Source of the DNA: Methylomonas sp. 11b
GTDB lineage: Bacteria > Pseudomonadota > Gammaproteobacteria > Methylococcales > Methylomonadaceae
Assembly (NCBI RefSeq): GCF_000515215.1
Contig: NZ_KI911557.1
Location: 1,261,586 to 1,325,585, forward strand
Length of the DNA stretch: 64,000 bases
Direction: 5' to 3'
This document shows, piece by piece, positions 9,193-18,324 of this stretch. Position numbers and translations under genes: made by a program. Below the pieces are notes generated by a model that was not told where the DNA came from, did not search any database, and saw nothing but the letters and a program-made list of their open reading frames with translations. Position 1 is the stretch's first letter. Every line of letters begins with the position of its first letter.

Positions 9193-10025
9193 TTACTCGA
9201 CTTCCTGTAGATAGTATTACCTACTAAACTGAATCCGGTATCGAGCTGATGCAAGGATTCTGAATGGCCAATGAACAAATATGAGCCCTCCTCCAATAAG
9301 CCGCAGTAACGATTCGCTAACATCGCCTTGGTTTCCCGATCAAAATAAATCAAAACGTTTCGGCAAAAAATAAAATCAAAATACCCTTTCAAGGGCCACT
9401 CCTGCATCAAATTCAATTGTTTAAACTCTATCAATTCTTTCAATTCCGGTTTAACTCGCACCTTGTTCGCTTGTCCACCCACACCTTTTTGAAACCAGCG
9501 TTTGAGGCGTTGCTCGGCTATTCCTGTCACGCGATCAGCCATGTAAATGCCGGCTGCGGCGGTGGCCAAGACATTCGTATCAAGATCGGTAGCCAGAATA
9601 TTTACAGTCCAATCAGCCGGGACGCTTTCCTTCAAGGTCATCGCCAAAGAATAAGGCTCCTCACCTGTCGAGCAACCTGCGGACCAAACTTTAATCTGTT
9701 TAGTCCCGGCATGTTTTTTAAGCAAACCCGGTACAACCGTCTTGCTTAAATATTCAAAGTGGTGATTTTCGCGAAAAAAAGAAGTGAGGTTAGTGGTGAC
9801 AGCATTAATAAATTCAGTAAACTCAGTATCCGGGTTGTGTTTCAAATAGTGACAATACTGTTTGAAGCTGGTGAAGCCCAGCATGCGGACCCGTTTCGAC
9901 AATCTCGAATAAAACATGTCAAATTTATCGTCCGGCACCAAGATTCCGGAATATTGGTTGGATATTTTCCTTAGAACATCAAAATCTGCTTGGGTATATT
10001 CAAACTCGCGCGCTTTTTCTTTCAT
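9189..10025 (-). CDS. cheR: chemotaxis protein methyltransferase CheR
   Basis: 278 residues with an N-terminal helical domain and a C-terminal SAM-dependent methyltransferase domain. The SAM-binding motif is WSAGCSTGEEPYSLAM, and the later FDFIFCRNVLIYFD motif is diagnostic of CheR. It methylates glutamates of chemoreceptors. One receptor of this operon (11869-14214) ends in DEWQDF, matching the xWxxF tether that CheR binds in enteric receptors. It follows the STAS gene by 24 bp and overlaps cheD. Confidence 0.97.
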   Translation of the reverse strand: MKEKAREFEYTQADFDVLRKISNQYSGILVPDDKFDMFYSRLSKRVRMLGFTSFKQYCHYLKHNPDTEFTEFINAVTTNLTSFFRENHHFEYLSKTVVPGLLKKHAGTKQIKVWSAGCSTGEEPYSLAMTLKESVPADWTVNILATDLDTNVLATAAAGIYMADRVTGIAEQRLKRWFQKGVGGQANKVRVKPELKELIEFKQLNLMQEWPLKGYFDFIFCRNVLIYFDRETKAMLANRYCGLLEEGSYLFIGHSESLHQLDTGFSLVGNTIYRKSSK

Positions 10026-10049
10026 TTTGTATATTCGGGTAGTGCCCCA

Positions 10050-10559
10050 TCAAAAGAAGCCGGATGCCGCCTGATCAACTTCCAGCATTTCGGCAATCCC
10101 CAACAACTCCGATGCTTCAATAAATTTATCGGAAGGAAAATCGATAGAAATGGATTTCTGCAAGCCAATTGCGGTTTGCTTTAAAATCAATAACAGTTGC
10201 AAAGTCGCAGTATCTATCATCGTCACACCGGAAGCATCGATATCGATAGCCTCAAAATTGCTGAGCATCTGCGTCAGGCGTTGGTGGAGAACCGCCACAT
10301 TTTGAATATTCAGTACCGGCTCCAATACCAAAACCGCTCTCTCACCTTCGGACGTAGATAGCTCAGAAACATCGGCCGGCGATTGACTCAGGTCCATCTC
10401 AAGGTTTGACGACACTTCTGTCGGGCTCGCAAGTTCTGCCCGACTATCCGCTGCTGATTCGGCAGCTTCGGCTTTTTGTGAGTCTTGCTTGAAATCTGAT
10501 CGATGCATCCAAGCCAAAGGATCGTAACCGATCAAACTATCTTCATCTTGTTCCGCCAT
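10050..10559 (-). CDS. STAS-domain protein with acidic N-terminal extension
   Basis: A 169-residue protein. Residues 1-70 are acidic and probably disordered, with a short hydrophobic patch GYDPLAWM near residues 12-19. Residues about 75-165 form a STAS domain in which the usual serine position reads MIDTATLQLLL, so a threonine may take the phospho-acceptor role. Its start codon overlaps the parA stop (TAATG). It occupies the position where several gammaproteobacterial che operons have the CheW-like ParP next to ParC, so the N-terminal patch could be a docking motif. That idea is inference. Confidence 0.8.
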   Translation of the reverse strand: MAEQDEDSLIGYDPLAWMHRSDFKQDSQKAEAAESAADSRAELASPTEVSSNLEMDLSQSPADVSELSTSEGERAVLVLEPVLNIQNVAVLHQRLTQMLSNFEAIDIDASGVTMIDTATLQLLLILKQTAIGLQKSISIDFPSDKFIEASELLGIAEMLEVDQAASGFF

Positions 10560-11320
10560 TACATCATTCTCCCTTCCAAAAAGTCTTTAGCAAGTGCCGT
10601 AAAATCTCGTGCGGAACGGCAGCCAGGGCGATATTCAAAAATGGTTTTACCGAAACTGGGGCACTCGGCAAGTAAGGCAGTTTCCCGAATGGTGGTCGCC
10701 AAAATCTGCCCTGGGAAGTATTTTTGTATGACACTCAACACCTCCTTTGAAATACGTCTGGTCGGAATATACCTGGACATGACCAGAGAAAATTTATAGG
10801 GCCTTTTCAAAGCGCTTTCGAATTTCTTGATGGTTCCCACCAAATGCGACAAGCCTTGTAATGCTAGATAATCACTGGTCATCGGCACCAATATTTCATC
10901 GGCGGCAAACAAGGCATTGGCTACCAATACCCCGGAAGAAGGGGGACAATCGATAAAGATAAAATCTTCATCGCGATTGCCATCAAGCAAAGCACTGCGG
11001 AGGAGATCTCCGCGTCTGGCCCCACCATCCGTCAATTGCTCAATTTCCTGCAATCTAGGGCCGGCAACCACCAAATTCAGATTCTTTCTAACCGGAATTA
11101 ATTGCTCCTCGAGACTTACTCCTTCCAACAAAACCTTATCAATCCCGCTCTTTTGCGGATCTACCCAACCTAGCGAAACGGCCAAATGACTCTGTGGGTC
11201 AAAGTCTATCACCGTAATTTTCTTACCCAGTTTAGCCAGCGCGTGAGTCAAATTGACCGAAGTTGTGGTTTTTCCTACCCCGCCTTTCTGATTAAGGACC
11301 GCTACAATCCTCGCGCTCAT
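10559..11320 (-). CDS. ParA-family ATPase, probable chemotaxis-array positioning protein (ParC-like)
   Basis: 253 residues with deviant Walker A QKGGVGKTTTSVNL at the N-terminus, IDFDPQ (A') and FIFIDCPPSSG (Walker B). It is a MinD/ParA-type ATPase. The chromosome-partition ParA is normally paired with parB; here the gene lies between cheW and the STAS gene and overlaps cheW by 4 bp. In Vibrio and Pseudomonas the ParA homologue encoded within che operons (ParC) localises chemotaxis arrays to the cell pole, and that is the likely role. Confidence 0.9.
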   Translation of the reverse strand: MSARIVAVLNQKGGVGKTTTSVNLTHALAKLGKKITVIDFDPQSHLAVSLGWVDPQKSGIDKVLLEGVSLEEQLIPVRKNLNLVVAGPRLQEIEQLTDGGARRGDLLRSALLDGNRDEDFIFIDCPPSSGVLVANALFAADEILVPMTSDYLALQGLSHLVGTIKKFESALKRPYKFSLVMSRYIPTRRISKEVLSVIQKYFPGQILATTIRETALLAECPSFGKTIFEYRPGCRSARDFTALAKDFLEGRMM

Positions 11321-11823
11321 TTACCCTCTGACATAGCAGCAAGCCCGGCAATATCGACAAACTCCTCCGGATTTAAAAGCTTATCGACATCCAATAACAT
11401 CACCATATTTTTCTTGCCGACGAACATGCCGCGCATATATTGAGTATTGATTCTCGAACCCAAATTCGGCGCTTCTTTTATATCGGACAGCTTAATATCC
11501 AACACATCCGATACCGCATCGGCGACGATTCCCATCACCGAAGCACCCGAAGCAGTATTGACACTCATCACAATAACGACCGTCACCGGCGTATATTCAA
11601 CTTTTTGCATCTGAAAACGTTCGCGCAGATCGACAATCGGCACAATGGAACCGCGCAAATTCAACGCACCTTTAACAAAATCAGGCGTATTGGGAATTTT
11701 TCTAATCGGCTCCCAGCCTCTGATTTCTTGGACTTTCAAAATTTCGATGCCATATGCTTCGCCTTCTAACTCGAAAGTTAGAAATTGCTCAACGTGCTGA
11801 TTGGATTCTAAATCGGCTGTCAT
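11317..11823 (-). CDS. cheW: chemotaxis coupling protein CheW (second copy)
   Basis: 168 residues, a single CheW domain: FELEGEAYGIEILKVQEI, GALNLRGSIVPIVDLRERF and the C-terminal GKKNMVMLLDVDKLL. It links receptors to CheA. It is closely related to the other CheW at 14257-14772, with nearly the same motifs, so the operon carries a duplicated coupling protein. It overlaps parA by 4 bp. Nothing unusual apart from duplication. Confidence 0.95.
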   Translation of the reverse strand: MTADLESNQHVEQFLTFELEGEAYGIEILKVQEIRGWEPIRKIPNTPDFVKGALNLRGSIVPIVDLRERFQMQKVEYTPVTVVIVMSVNTASGASVMGIVADAVSDVLDIKLSDIKEAPNLGSRINTQYMRGMFVGKKNMVMLLDVDKLLNPEEFVDIAGLAAMSEGK

Positions 11824-11868
11824 GGCGGCTATTCCCTATCTAATGGTTTGGTCAATCAAGCAACTCCG

Positions 11869-14214
11869 CTAAAAATCCTGCCATTCGTCGTCGGCTTGCG
11901 AGGTTTGCTTAAAACTACTCGGCTGACGAACCGGTTGCGATGGTGCCGCTCTATTGGCCTCTGCACGAACGACGCTGGAACTATCGGCATGATGAGCAAC
12001 TTTTTGCTGCCCGGATTTTTTTTCTGTTTTGAAAAACGCCAACATTTCGACCATATTCGTCGACAAGTCGCTCATTGAAACACTGGCGGCGGATGCTTCT
12101 TCGGCTAAGGCCGCGTTTTGTTGGGTAATTTCGTCCATTTGCGCTACTGCCTGATTCACTTGGCCTATTCCCGCAGATTGCTCGACACTTGCGTCGGCAA
12201 TCTGCGCGACAATATCCCCTACCTTTTGCACACCAGCCACAATTTCGTTCAAAGCTTTACCGGTTTCGTTCACAAACTCGGTGCCAGCTCTGACTTTTTG
12301 CACACTGGTTTGAATAAGCTCTTTACTCTCCCGGGCCGCAGTGGCACTGCGTTGTGCCAGATTTCTGACCTCTGTGGCAACGACTGAAAAGCCCCTACCT
12401 TGCTCGCCTGCTCTAGCTGCTTCCACTGACGCATTCAAGGCCAACAAATTGGTTTGGAAGGCAATTTCATCAATCACGCTAATGATATCGGCAATCTTAT
12501 TACTGCTCTCGTTGATTTCCTGCATGGCGGAAACGGCCGCCTTGACGACATTCCCACCTTTTTCAGCCAACTCTCTGGCGTTATTAGCTACTGCATTGGC
12601 TTGCTGGGCATTATCGGCATTATTTTTCACAGTGCTGGTCAGTTCCTCCATGCTGGCGGCAGTTTCCTGCAAATTCGCGGCCTGTTGTTCGGCGCGTTGC
12701 GACAAATTGTTGTTACCGCTGGCAATTTCTTGGGATGAGTTATTAATAAAATGGGCGGACTCGCTAACTTGACCGAAAATCTCGTTCAGTTTATCGATAG
12801 TGGTATTAATATCGTTCTTACAGTTTAAATATACGCCTTGGTAATCACTGGTGATTCGATTGGTCAAATCCCCGGAGGCCATACTTTGCATGGTACTGCC
12901 AACATCTCTGAAGACGTTTTCGATCACATCGGTTAGTTCGTTGATGCCTTCGCTAAGCGTTTCGAAAAAGCCTTGTTTATCGACCATCTCGATCCGGCTG
13001 GACAATTCACCGGCCTTGACCGCCTCCACTATGCTGGCAATTTCCTGCTCGATTTTTACTTCATGCGTTCTATCCAACCATTCGACCACGATGCCGATAC
13101 GCTCGTTTTCGTCGTTATTAACCGGATTGGCAACAATATTCATGTGTCGACCGCCAATCACTAACGCCGAACTAAACGTGCTGGATAGATTTGCCAAAAG
13201 GCCGCGTTGGTGGCTGGGTTTTTTATGGAATTGATCGATATTCGCGCCCATCAGCTTGCTGGCATTGAAGTCAGGCAATTGTTTACGAATGTCCGCTTCG
13301 GCATTTTGAAACATTTCCGCCACGGTCTTATTCATATAAATGATGTCTAAATCATTGTTAGCCACCATGACACAGGACTGCACATTGTCGAGCGCTTGTT
13401 TAATCCGCATCGCTTCTGATGCTACTTGTTTGGAATATGCCAAATCAGAATTCAATTTAACCTGCATGCCGTATAAAGCCCGATAGAAATCGCCGATCTC
13501 ATCACTACGGTCCAAATCTATCGTATTCCGGAATTGCTCATCCGCCATCCGATAGGAAATACTAATCGACTTCTCTAAAGCCTTGACGACATTACGAATC
13601 ACAGAGTATCCCAATATTGAGGCAAATCCCGCCAAGCCCAAAAACAGGAACATCTCCGGGTACTTTTGTTCCATGTAATGGTCGTAAATGGAATTGATCG
13701 TCGGCAACAAAAAGATCAGGTAGATAATCCCGACTTTTTTCCACAGGCCCAATTCCAATAATTTCTTGATTACCGCACTAATTCCCTTGGGCCTTATTGT
13801 GGCTTTATTGGCATTCAGTTTTTCATATAAGGATTCTGCCTGCTGAATTTGCTCCCGGGATGGCGCGTAACGAACCGACAGGTATTCCTGTACTTTGCCA
13901 TTCTTGAACACCGGTGTAACGTTTGCCTCTACCCAGTAATAATCTCCGGTCTTGGTCCTATTTTTAACGGGTGCGGTCCAAGGGCGTCCAGCCTTCAAAC
14001 AAGTCCATAAATCTTCAAATGCTGCCGGCGGCATGTCAGGATGGCGAACCATATTATGATTAGCCCCCACAAGCTCATCCTTGCTAAAGCCGCTGATTTC
14101 GATAAAAGCGTCGTTTGCATAGGTAATAATGCCTTTCAAATTGGTGCGCGTGACCAAAATGGTGCCTGGCTTCATTAAGACTTCACGATCGGTCACAGGG
14201 TGATTGAGTTTCAT
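11869..14214 (-). CDS. PAS-domain methyl-accepting chemotaxis protein (Aer-like) with CheR tether
   Basis: 781 residues. An Aer-type PAS domain at about 10-125 (ITYANDAFIEISGFSKDELV, DYYWVEANVTPV) suggests redox or oxygen sensing through a bound cofactor. A pair of hydrophobic segments follows (about 162-210), then a second PAS-like domain (about 270-400), HAMP-like repeats (about 405-490) and the long MCP signalling domain with tip [20 protein letters not shown]. The C-terminus ends in DDEWQDF, a match to the xWxxF pentapeptide that tethers CheR and CheB in enteric receptors. It lies between two cheW genes and is the only large receptor in the window. Confidence 0.93.
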   Translation of the reverse strand: MKLNHPVTDREVLMKPGTILVTRTNLKGIITYANDAFIEISGFSKDELVGANHNMVRHPDMPPAAFEDLWTCLKAGRPWTAPVKNRTKTGDYYWVEANVTPVFKNGKVQEYLSVRYAPSREQIQQAESLYEKLNANKATIRPKGISAVIKKLLELGLWKKVGIIYLIFLLPTINSIYDHYMEQKYPEMFLFLGLAGFASILGYSVIRNVVKALEKSISISYRMADEQFRNTIDLDRSDEIGDFYRALYGMQVKLNSDLAYSKQVASEAMRIKQALDNVQSCVMVANNDLDIIYMNKTVAEMFQNAEADIRKQLPDFNASKLMGANIDQFHKKPSHQRGLLANLSSTFSSALVIGGRHMNIVANPVNNDENERIGIVVEWLDRTHEVKIEQEIASIVEAVKAGELSSRIEMVDKQGFFETLSEGINELTDVIENVFRDVGSTMQSMASGDLTNRITSDYQGVYLNCKNDINTTIDKLNEIFGQVSESAHFINNSSQEIASGNNNLSQRAEQQAANLQETAASMEELTSTVKNNADNAQQANAVANNARELAEKGGNVVKAAVSAMQEINESSNKIADIISVIDEIAFQTNLLALNASVEAARAGEQGRGFSVVATEVRNLAQRSATAARESKELIQTSVQKVRAGTEFVNETGKALNEIVAGVQKVGDIVAQIADASVEQSAGIGQVNQAVAQMDEITQQNAALAEEASAASVSMSDLSTNMVEMLAFFKTEKKSGQQKVAHHADSSSVVRAEANRAAPSQPVRQPSSFKQTSQADDEWQDF

Positions 14215-14256
14215 TGCATATCCTCCGTTACAACCCAGCCATAAACAGCTCTTTTT

Positions 14257-14772
14257 TCAACTTTCATCTTCACCATCCAGGCCATCAAGTTTTAATAATT
14301 TATCTACATCCAACAGCATCACCATTCGGCCGTTTACTGAAACCAGGCCATTGATAAATTCAGTACTGACTTTTGCACCAAAATTCGGCGCGCTTTGGAT
14401 ACTTTTTTTATTCACATCGACAACATCTGAAACAGAATCCACCACAACCCCGATGATCCTGGTTTTATCGGCCATACGCGCTTGCAAAACCACAACTACC
14501 GTCAGAGGCGAATAGTCACTGTGTCCCAGTTGAAAGCGCTCACGTAAGTCGATGATAGGCACAATCGCGCCGCGAAGATTGACTACGCCTTTTTCATAAG
14601 CAGGCACATTAGGAATTCGCGATACCGGTTCCCAACTGCGAATTTCCTGAACTCTTAGAATATCTACACCATATTCTTCCTGGCCCAAGGTAAAGCTTAA
14701 AAACTGCAAACTAGTGTCCAACCGCTTTGCATCTTGCTGGTCTGTAATGCTGTGTTCGATTATTTCCGACAT
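14257..14772 (-). CDS. cheW: chemotaxis coupling protein CheW (first copy)
   Basis: 171 residues from the ATG at 14772: FTLGQEEYGVDILRVQEI, VVNLRGAIVPIIDLRERF, NGRMVMLLDVDKLL. The frame stays open upstream into cheA, but starting at 14772 leaves the CheW domain intact with a short N-terminal tail of normal length. That places the start just downstream of the cheA stop (14792). Couples receptors to CheA. Confidence 0.95.
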   Translation of the reverse strand: MSEIIEHSITDQQDAKRLDTSLQFLSFTLGQEEYGVDILRVQEIRSWEPVSRIPNVPAYEKGVVNLRGAIVPIIDLRERFQLGHSDYSPLTVVVVLQARMADKTRIIGVVVDSVSDVVDVNKKSIQSAPNFGAKVSTEFINGLVSVNGRMVMLLDVDKLLKLDGLDGEDES

Positions 14773-14791
14773 GACACGCTTTAGATTAGGT

Positions 14792-16870
14792 TTATTGATT
14801 GGACAAACGCACGAGACCGGGGATATCAAGAATCAGGGCCACGGAACCATCACCCAGAATAGTTGCACCAGATACACCTTCAATCCGTCGATAATTCGCT
14901 TCCAGCGACTTGATCACCACTTGCTGTTGCCCAAGTAAATCATCTACGAACAATCCGCAACGCAAACCTTGCCCTTCGACAACTACAATTAAACCTTCGG
15001 TTAGCTTGGTGGTTTTCGCGGTGGGTACGTTAAAAATTTGATGCATTCTGATAATCGGCAGATATTGGCCGCGTAACAGGAAAGTTTCCCCTTTGCCCGC
15101 CACTCGATTGAGCCTGTCTTCCTTGACATGGAGTGACTCGATAATAGAGCCCAACGGTAAGATGTAGGTTTCGTCGCCTACCGCAATCGACTGACCATCC
15201 AGGATAGCCAGCGTAAGCGGGAGGTGAATGGAAATGGTAGATCCTTTGCCCAACTCGGAAAGGATTTCTATGTTGCCGCCCAAGGCCTGGATATTACGTC
15301 GTACCACATCCATGCCTACGCCGCGACCGGAAATATCGGTAAGCTTTTCGGCCGTAGAAAACCCAGGCATAAAAATAAGCTCGTATGTTTGCTTATCGCT
15401 TAAGATTGCATCGGGATCGATCAAACCCTTTTCAATTGCCTTGGCCCGTAATTTATCTTTGTCGAGGCCTTTACCATCGTCAGTCACTTCAATCACGATA
15501 TTGCCGCCGCGATGATAGGCCTCAAGGGTCACCGTACCCGTTTCGGGCTTTCCGGCCGCCAGCCTGACATCCGGCATTTCAATGCCATGATCCAGGCTGT
15601 TTCTGACTAAATGAACCAGAGGATCGCTGAGCAATTCGACAACTGTCTTATCCACTTCGGTGTTTTCACCCACCAATTTAAGTTCGATTTTTTTGCCGAG
15701 TTTGCTGCTGATGTCATGCGCCAATCGCGGGAAACGGCTAAACACGAAACTGATAGGCAGCATGCGAATGTTCATCACGCTTTCTTGCAGCTCGCGGGTA
15801 TGTCGCTCTAACTGGGAAAGACCGTTTTTCAATTGATCCAATTTATTAAGTTCAAAATGTTCACCTAACAAACTGAGCATGGATTGCGTAATGACCAACT
15901 CCCCGACCATGTTGATCAAGGTATCGATTTTACTAGTATCCACACGAATGGAACTTGAACCTTTCGGTGCGGCTTTTGCGTCCTCTTTTTTACCGTTTTT
16001 ACGGTCTACCGCATTAGCCTCGGATTCTTCGGTACTTGTAAACTCAGCGCTTATTTCTCTAGCAACGCTATTTGTAACGGGTTTTATCGCTATGTCTGCT
16101 GACACCTCGGCTTGTGTAGAACTTGTGGACGTTTTGTAGATCGGTTGTTTAGCCAAATCGCAATCGTCCTCAACCCAATCGAAAATCTCGTCGATTTCCG
16201 TTTCCGGGATATCGCCCGACACCTCCAACTTCCACGACAAATGACACTCTTCAGGATCCAAATCGTAAAGATTCGGCACGCCTTGCAAGTCTGCGGTTGT
16301 GGTCAACTTCCCCAGCGACGCTAATTCCCTAAACATCCGCACCGGCTCGTTGCCGGTCTTCAATAGATGTAAGTGCGGACTGAATGCGATAACCCAACCC
16401 GCTATTTGCTTAACATCATCAGCAGACAGAACCTCAGAGGCTTTTGCTGTCTGTTTTCCAGCCGAGGGAATGTTCGGAACAGCGTTATTCAGTTCGCTAT
16501 CCAAGGCTAATTTATGCTCAGCCACATCGGATTGGTCTACTTCACTGCCGTTTTGTATCGATTGCAGCATATCTCTCAGGCAATCGACTGACCCCAACAA
16601 CACATCAACCGCGGGTTGGGTGATTTTTCTACGGCCGTCGCGCATTTCATCGAGCAAGGTCTCCATGACGTGGGTAAAGTCGGAAACCGCGGTAAAACCG
16701 AAAGTCCCGCTACCGCCTTTTATAGAATGCGCGGCGCGGAAAATGGTGTTGATGTCTTCGACGTTAACATCCCCCAAATCAAGATTGAGCAACCCCGATT
16801 CCATCGCGTCAAGCCCTTCGAAACTTTCTTCGAAAAAAACCTGATGAAATTGCGCCATATCGATTGACAT
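14792..16870 (-). CDS. cheA: chemotaxis histidine kinase CheA
   Basis: 692 residues in CheA order. The P1 Hpt domain has phospho-accepting His48 in AAHSIKGGSGTFGF. A P2-like central region follows (about 145-250), then an acidic linker, the P3 dimerisation helices (about 310-370), and the P4 kinase with N box LVRNSLDHGIE, G1 DDGKGLD and G2 GRGVGMDVV. A C-terminal P5 CheW-like domain ends the protein. It phosphorylates CheY and CheB. It is preceded by cheY and followed by cheW. Confidence 0.97.
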   Translation of the reverse strand: MSIDMAQFHQVFFEESFEGLDAMESGLLNLDLGDVNVEDINTIFRAAHSIKGGSGTFGFTAVSDFTHVMETLLDEMRDGRRKITQPAVDVLLGSVDCLRDMLQSIQNGSEVDQSDVAEHKLALDSELNNAVPNIPSAGKQTAKASEVLSADDVKQIAGWVIAFSPHLHLLKTGNEPVRMFRELASLGKLTTTADLQGVPNLYDLDPEECHLSWKLEVSGDIPETEIDEIFDWVEDDCDLAKQPIYKTSTSSTQAEVSADIAIKPVTNSVAREISAEFTSTEESEANAVDRKNGKKEDAKAAPKGSSSIRVDTSKIDTLINMVGELVITQSMLSLLGEHFELNKLDQLKNGLSQLERHTRELQESVMNIRMLPISFVFSRFPRLAHDISSKLGKKIELKLVGENTEVDKTVVELLSDPLVHLVRNSLDHGIEMPDVRLAAGKPETGTVTLEAYHRGGNIVIEVTDDGKGLDKDKLRAKAIEKGLIDPDAILSDKQTYELIFMPGFSTAEKLTDISGRGVGMDVVRRNIQALGGNIEILSELGKGSTISIHLPLTLAILDGQSIAVGDETYILPLGSIIESLHVKEDRLNRVAGKGETFLLRGQYLPIIRMHQIFNVPTAKTTKLTEGLIVVVEGQGLRCGLFVDDLLGQQQVVIKSLEANYRRIEGVSGATILGDGSVALILDIPGLVRLSNQ

Positions 16871-16909
16871 AGAATTACCCGGTGCCGATGTCTCTGAAGA
16901 GGCGGATAT

Positions 16910-17272
16910 TTAGCCCATCACTTTTTTGATCGTTTTCAAGAGCTGGTCTGGATTGAATGGCTTCACTATCCAGCCGGTTGCACCGGCATCTTTGCCCTGC
17001 TGCTTTTTATCCGTTCCCGCCTCAGTGGTTAGCATCAACATTGGCGTAAACTTGTAGTTGGGCAAAGCGCGTAAGTCTCTAATCAACTCAATTCCGTCCT
17101 TGTTTGGCATATTCACATCGGTAACCACGCAATCGAAAGCTTGCGCTTTGGCTTTGTTCAAGGCATCCGCTCCATCAACAGCTTCCACCACGTTATAACC
17201 CGCGCCTTTTAAGGTAAACGCCACCATCTGCCTCATTGATGCGGAATCGTCTACAGCAAGAATTGTTGCCAC
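16910..17272 (-). CDS. cheY: chemotaxis response regulator CheY
   Basis: 120-residue single receiver domain: acidic pair Asp8-Asp9, phospho-acceptor Asp52 in VVTDVNMP, Thr in MLTTEAG and Lys in WIVKPF. I start at a GTG at 17272, because it follows a strong GGAGGAG site with 6-nt spacing and gives the normal CheY N-terminus (MATILAVDD). An upstream ATG would add 18 residues without homology. It is the first gene of the operon and carries the signal from CheA to the flagellar motor or to twitching pili; which one cannot be told here. Confidence 0.95.
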   Translation of the reverse strand: MATILAVDDSASMRQMVAFTLKGAGYNVVEAVDGADALNKAKAQAFDCVVTDVNMPNKDGIELIRDLRALPNYKFTPMLMLTTEAGTDKKQQGKDAGATGWIVKPFNPDQLLKTIKKVMG

Positions 17273-17685
17273 AATTTTCTCCTCCAAATTTATCGAACAT
17301 AATTTAAAACTGTTAAACCCGTGCAAACTGCGATTGCCAGTTCACCTGATTAGAATTTTACATTGCTGTGATTGTAGCTAAGCTCCGTTAAGATTGTAGT
17401 TAGAGAAAGCTGATCTTGCCGAAAAACACTCATTTTAAAAATCTAAGACACTTCATTGCCGAGATCGCCATTTTGGCGAACATCTGCAAACACTCACATT
17501 GCGATTGTGGTTTAACTCGCATAACTTTGTTAAATCCTGTGCTATCTTCAAATTCGATTTTGACGAGCCACCGCTTCCCCGTTCGCGCAGTAGAAATGCA
17601 CTTCTCGTAGGTCGGAGCGGCAAATAACAGCAACAGAGTTTGAGTTCATTTCCGCCCAACCACGTGAGTCACAATCCAATAAATT
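17273..17685. other. divergent intergenic region between che operon and pilus locus
   Basis: 413 bp. The left part holds the cheY ribosome-binding site and promoter. The right part must promote fimT. A TGGCGA-ACATC-TGCA stretch near 17475-17490 looks like a sigma-54 site but its spacing is one base short. No RNA gene or convincing short coding sequence is seen. Confidence 0.5.
17290..17316 (-). promoter_or_regulatory. possible sigma-28 (FliA)-type promoter of the che operon
   Basis: On the minus strand TTCGATAA (17290-17297) matches six of eight positions of the enteric FliA -10 element GCCGATAA. TTAACAGT, 11 nt upstream, is a weak -35. It lies just ahead of the strong cheY ribosome-binding site. 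FliA control of che genes is common in gammaproteobacteria. The match is partial. Confidence 0.35.
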
Positions 17686-18318
17686 ATGCAAAAATTATTC
17701 ACCGAAACATCTAAAGGATTCACGCTGGTCGAGCTGATGGTGACCATCGCTATCGCCGGCATTCTGGTGGGTATTGCAATTCCAAACTTCACTTCGATTA
17801 TCAGCAACAACCGTTTAACCACATCAGCCAACGAATTGGTCACAGCATTGAATTTGGCTCGAAGCGAAGCGGTAAAACGTGGCAGATCGGTGACTGTGCG
17901 CAAAGTTGACGACAAATCATCGACTAACGTCGGTCAAACTGCGTGGGCCTCAGCTAATTGGGAGCAAGGTTGGGATGTTTTCACGGACGCAAATGGCAAT
18001 GGAGAGTTCGACACTGGAAACGATGTGCTTCTCAAGACTTATGCAGCGTTAACACCGTCCTATACCTTACGCGGAAATAATTTCAGCAACTTCATTCGAT
18101 TTACTCCATCCGGGCAAAGCAATAACAATGGCAGCTTTGTGATTTGTAACAACAGCGACGGTAACAACACGCCGGAAGCAAACACTTCCCGATTAATTAT
18201 TGTCAACTCCATAGGTCGAGTGCGCATGGGCCTAGATGCCAACAATGACGGCATACCCAACACTGACACAGTAGCGAGCACCGCCTCGAATATTACATCT
18301 TGCTTACCCCCATTTTAG
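17686..18318 (+). CDS. fimT: type IV pilus minor pseudopilin FimT/GspH type
   Basis: 210 residues. The prepilin cleavage motif is KGFTLVELMVTIAIAGIL: short basic leader, cleavage after Gly, N-methyl-Phe, Glu at +5 and a hydrophobic helix. The GspH/FimT-type globular domain has LARSEAVKRG directly after the helix, as is usual in the family. It is the first gene of a six-gene minor pilin cluster. In related species FimT-type pilins bind DNA during uptake; no such function is shown here. The C-terminal half has Asp/Asn-rich turns (DANGNGEFDTGND). Confidence 0.9.
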   Translation: MQKLFTETSKGFTLVELMVTIAIAGILVGIAIPNFTSIISNNRLTTSANELVTALNLARSEAVKRGRSVTVRKVDDKSSTNVGQTAWASANWEQGWDVFTDANGNGEFDTGNDVLLKTYAALTPSYTLRGNNFSNFIRFTPSGQSNNNGSFVICNNSDGNNTPEANTSRLIIVNSIGRVRMGLDANNDGIPNTDTVASTASNITSCLPPF

Positions 18319-18324
18319 TCACCC

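Noticed and set aside
10559..11320. Chromosome-partition parA of an integrated plasmid
   Set aside because: No parB or parS is present, and the gene is embedded in the che operon with overlapping start codons.
17475..17490. Sigma-54-like promoter upstream of fimT
   Set aside because: The GG and GC elements are one base too close, so the spacing rule for sigma-54 is broken.
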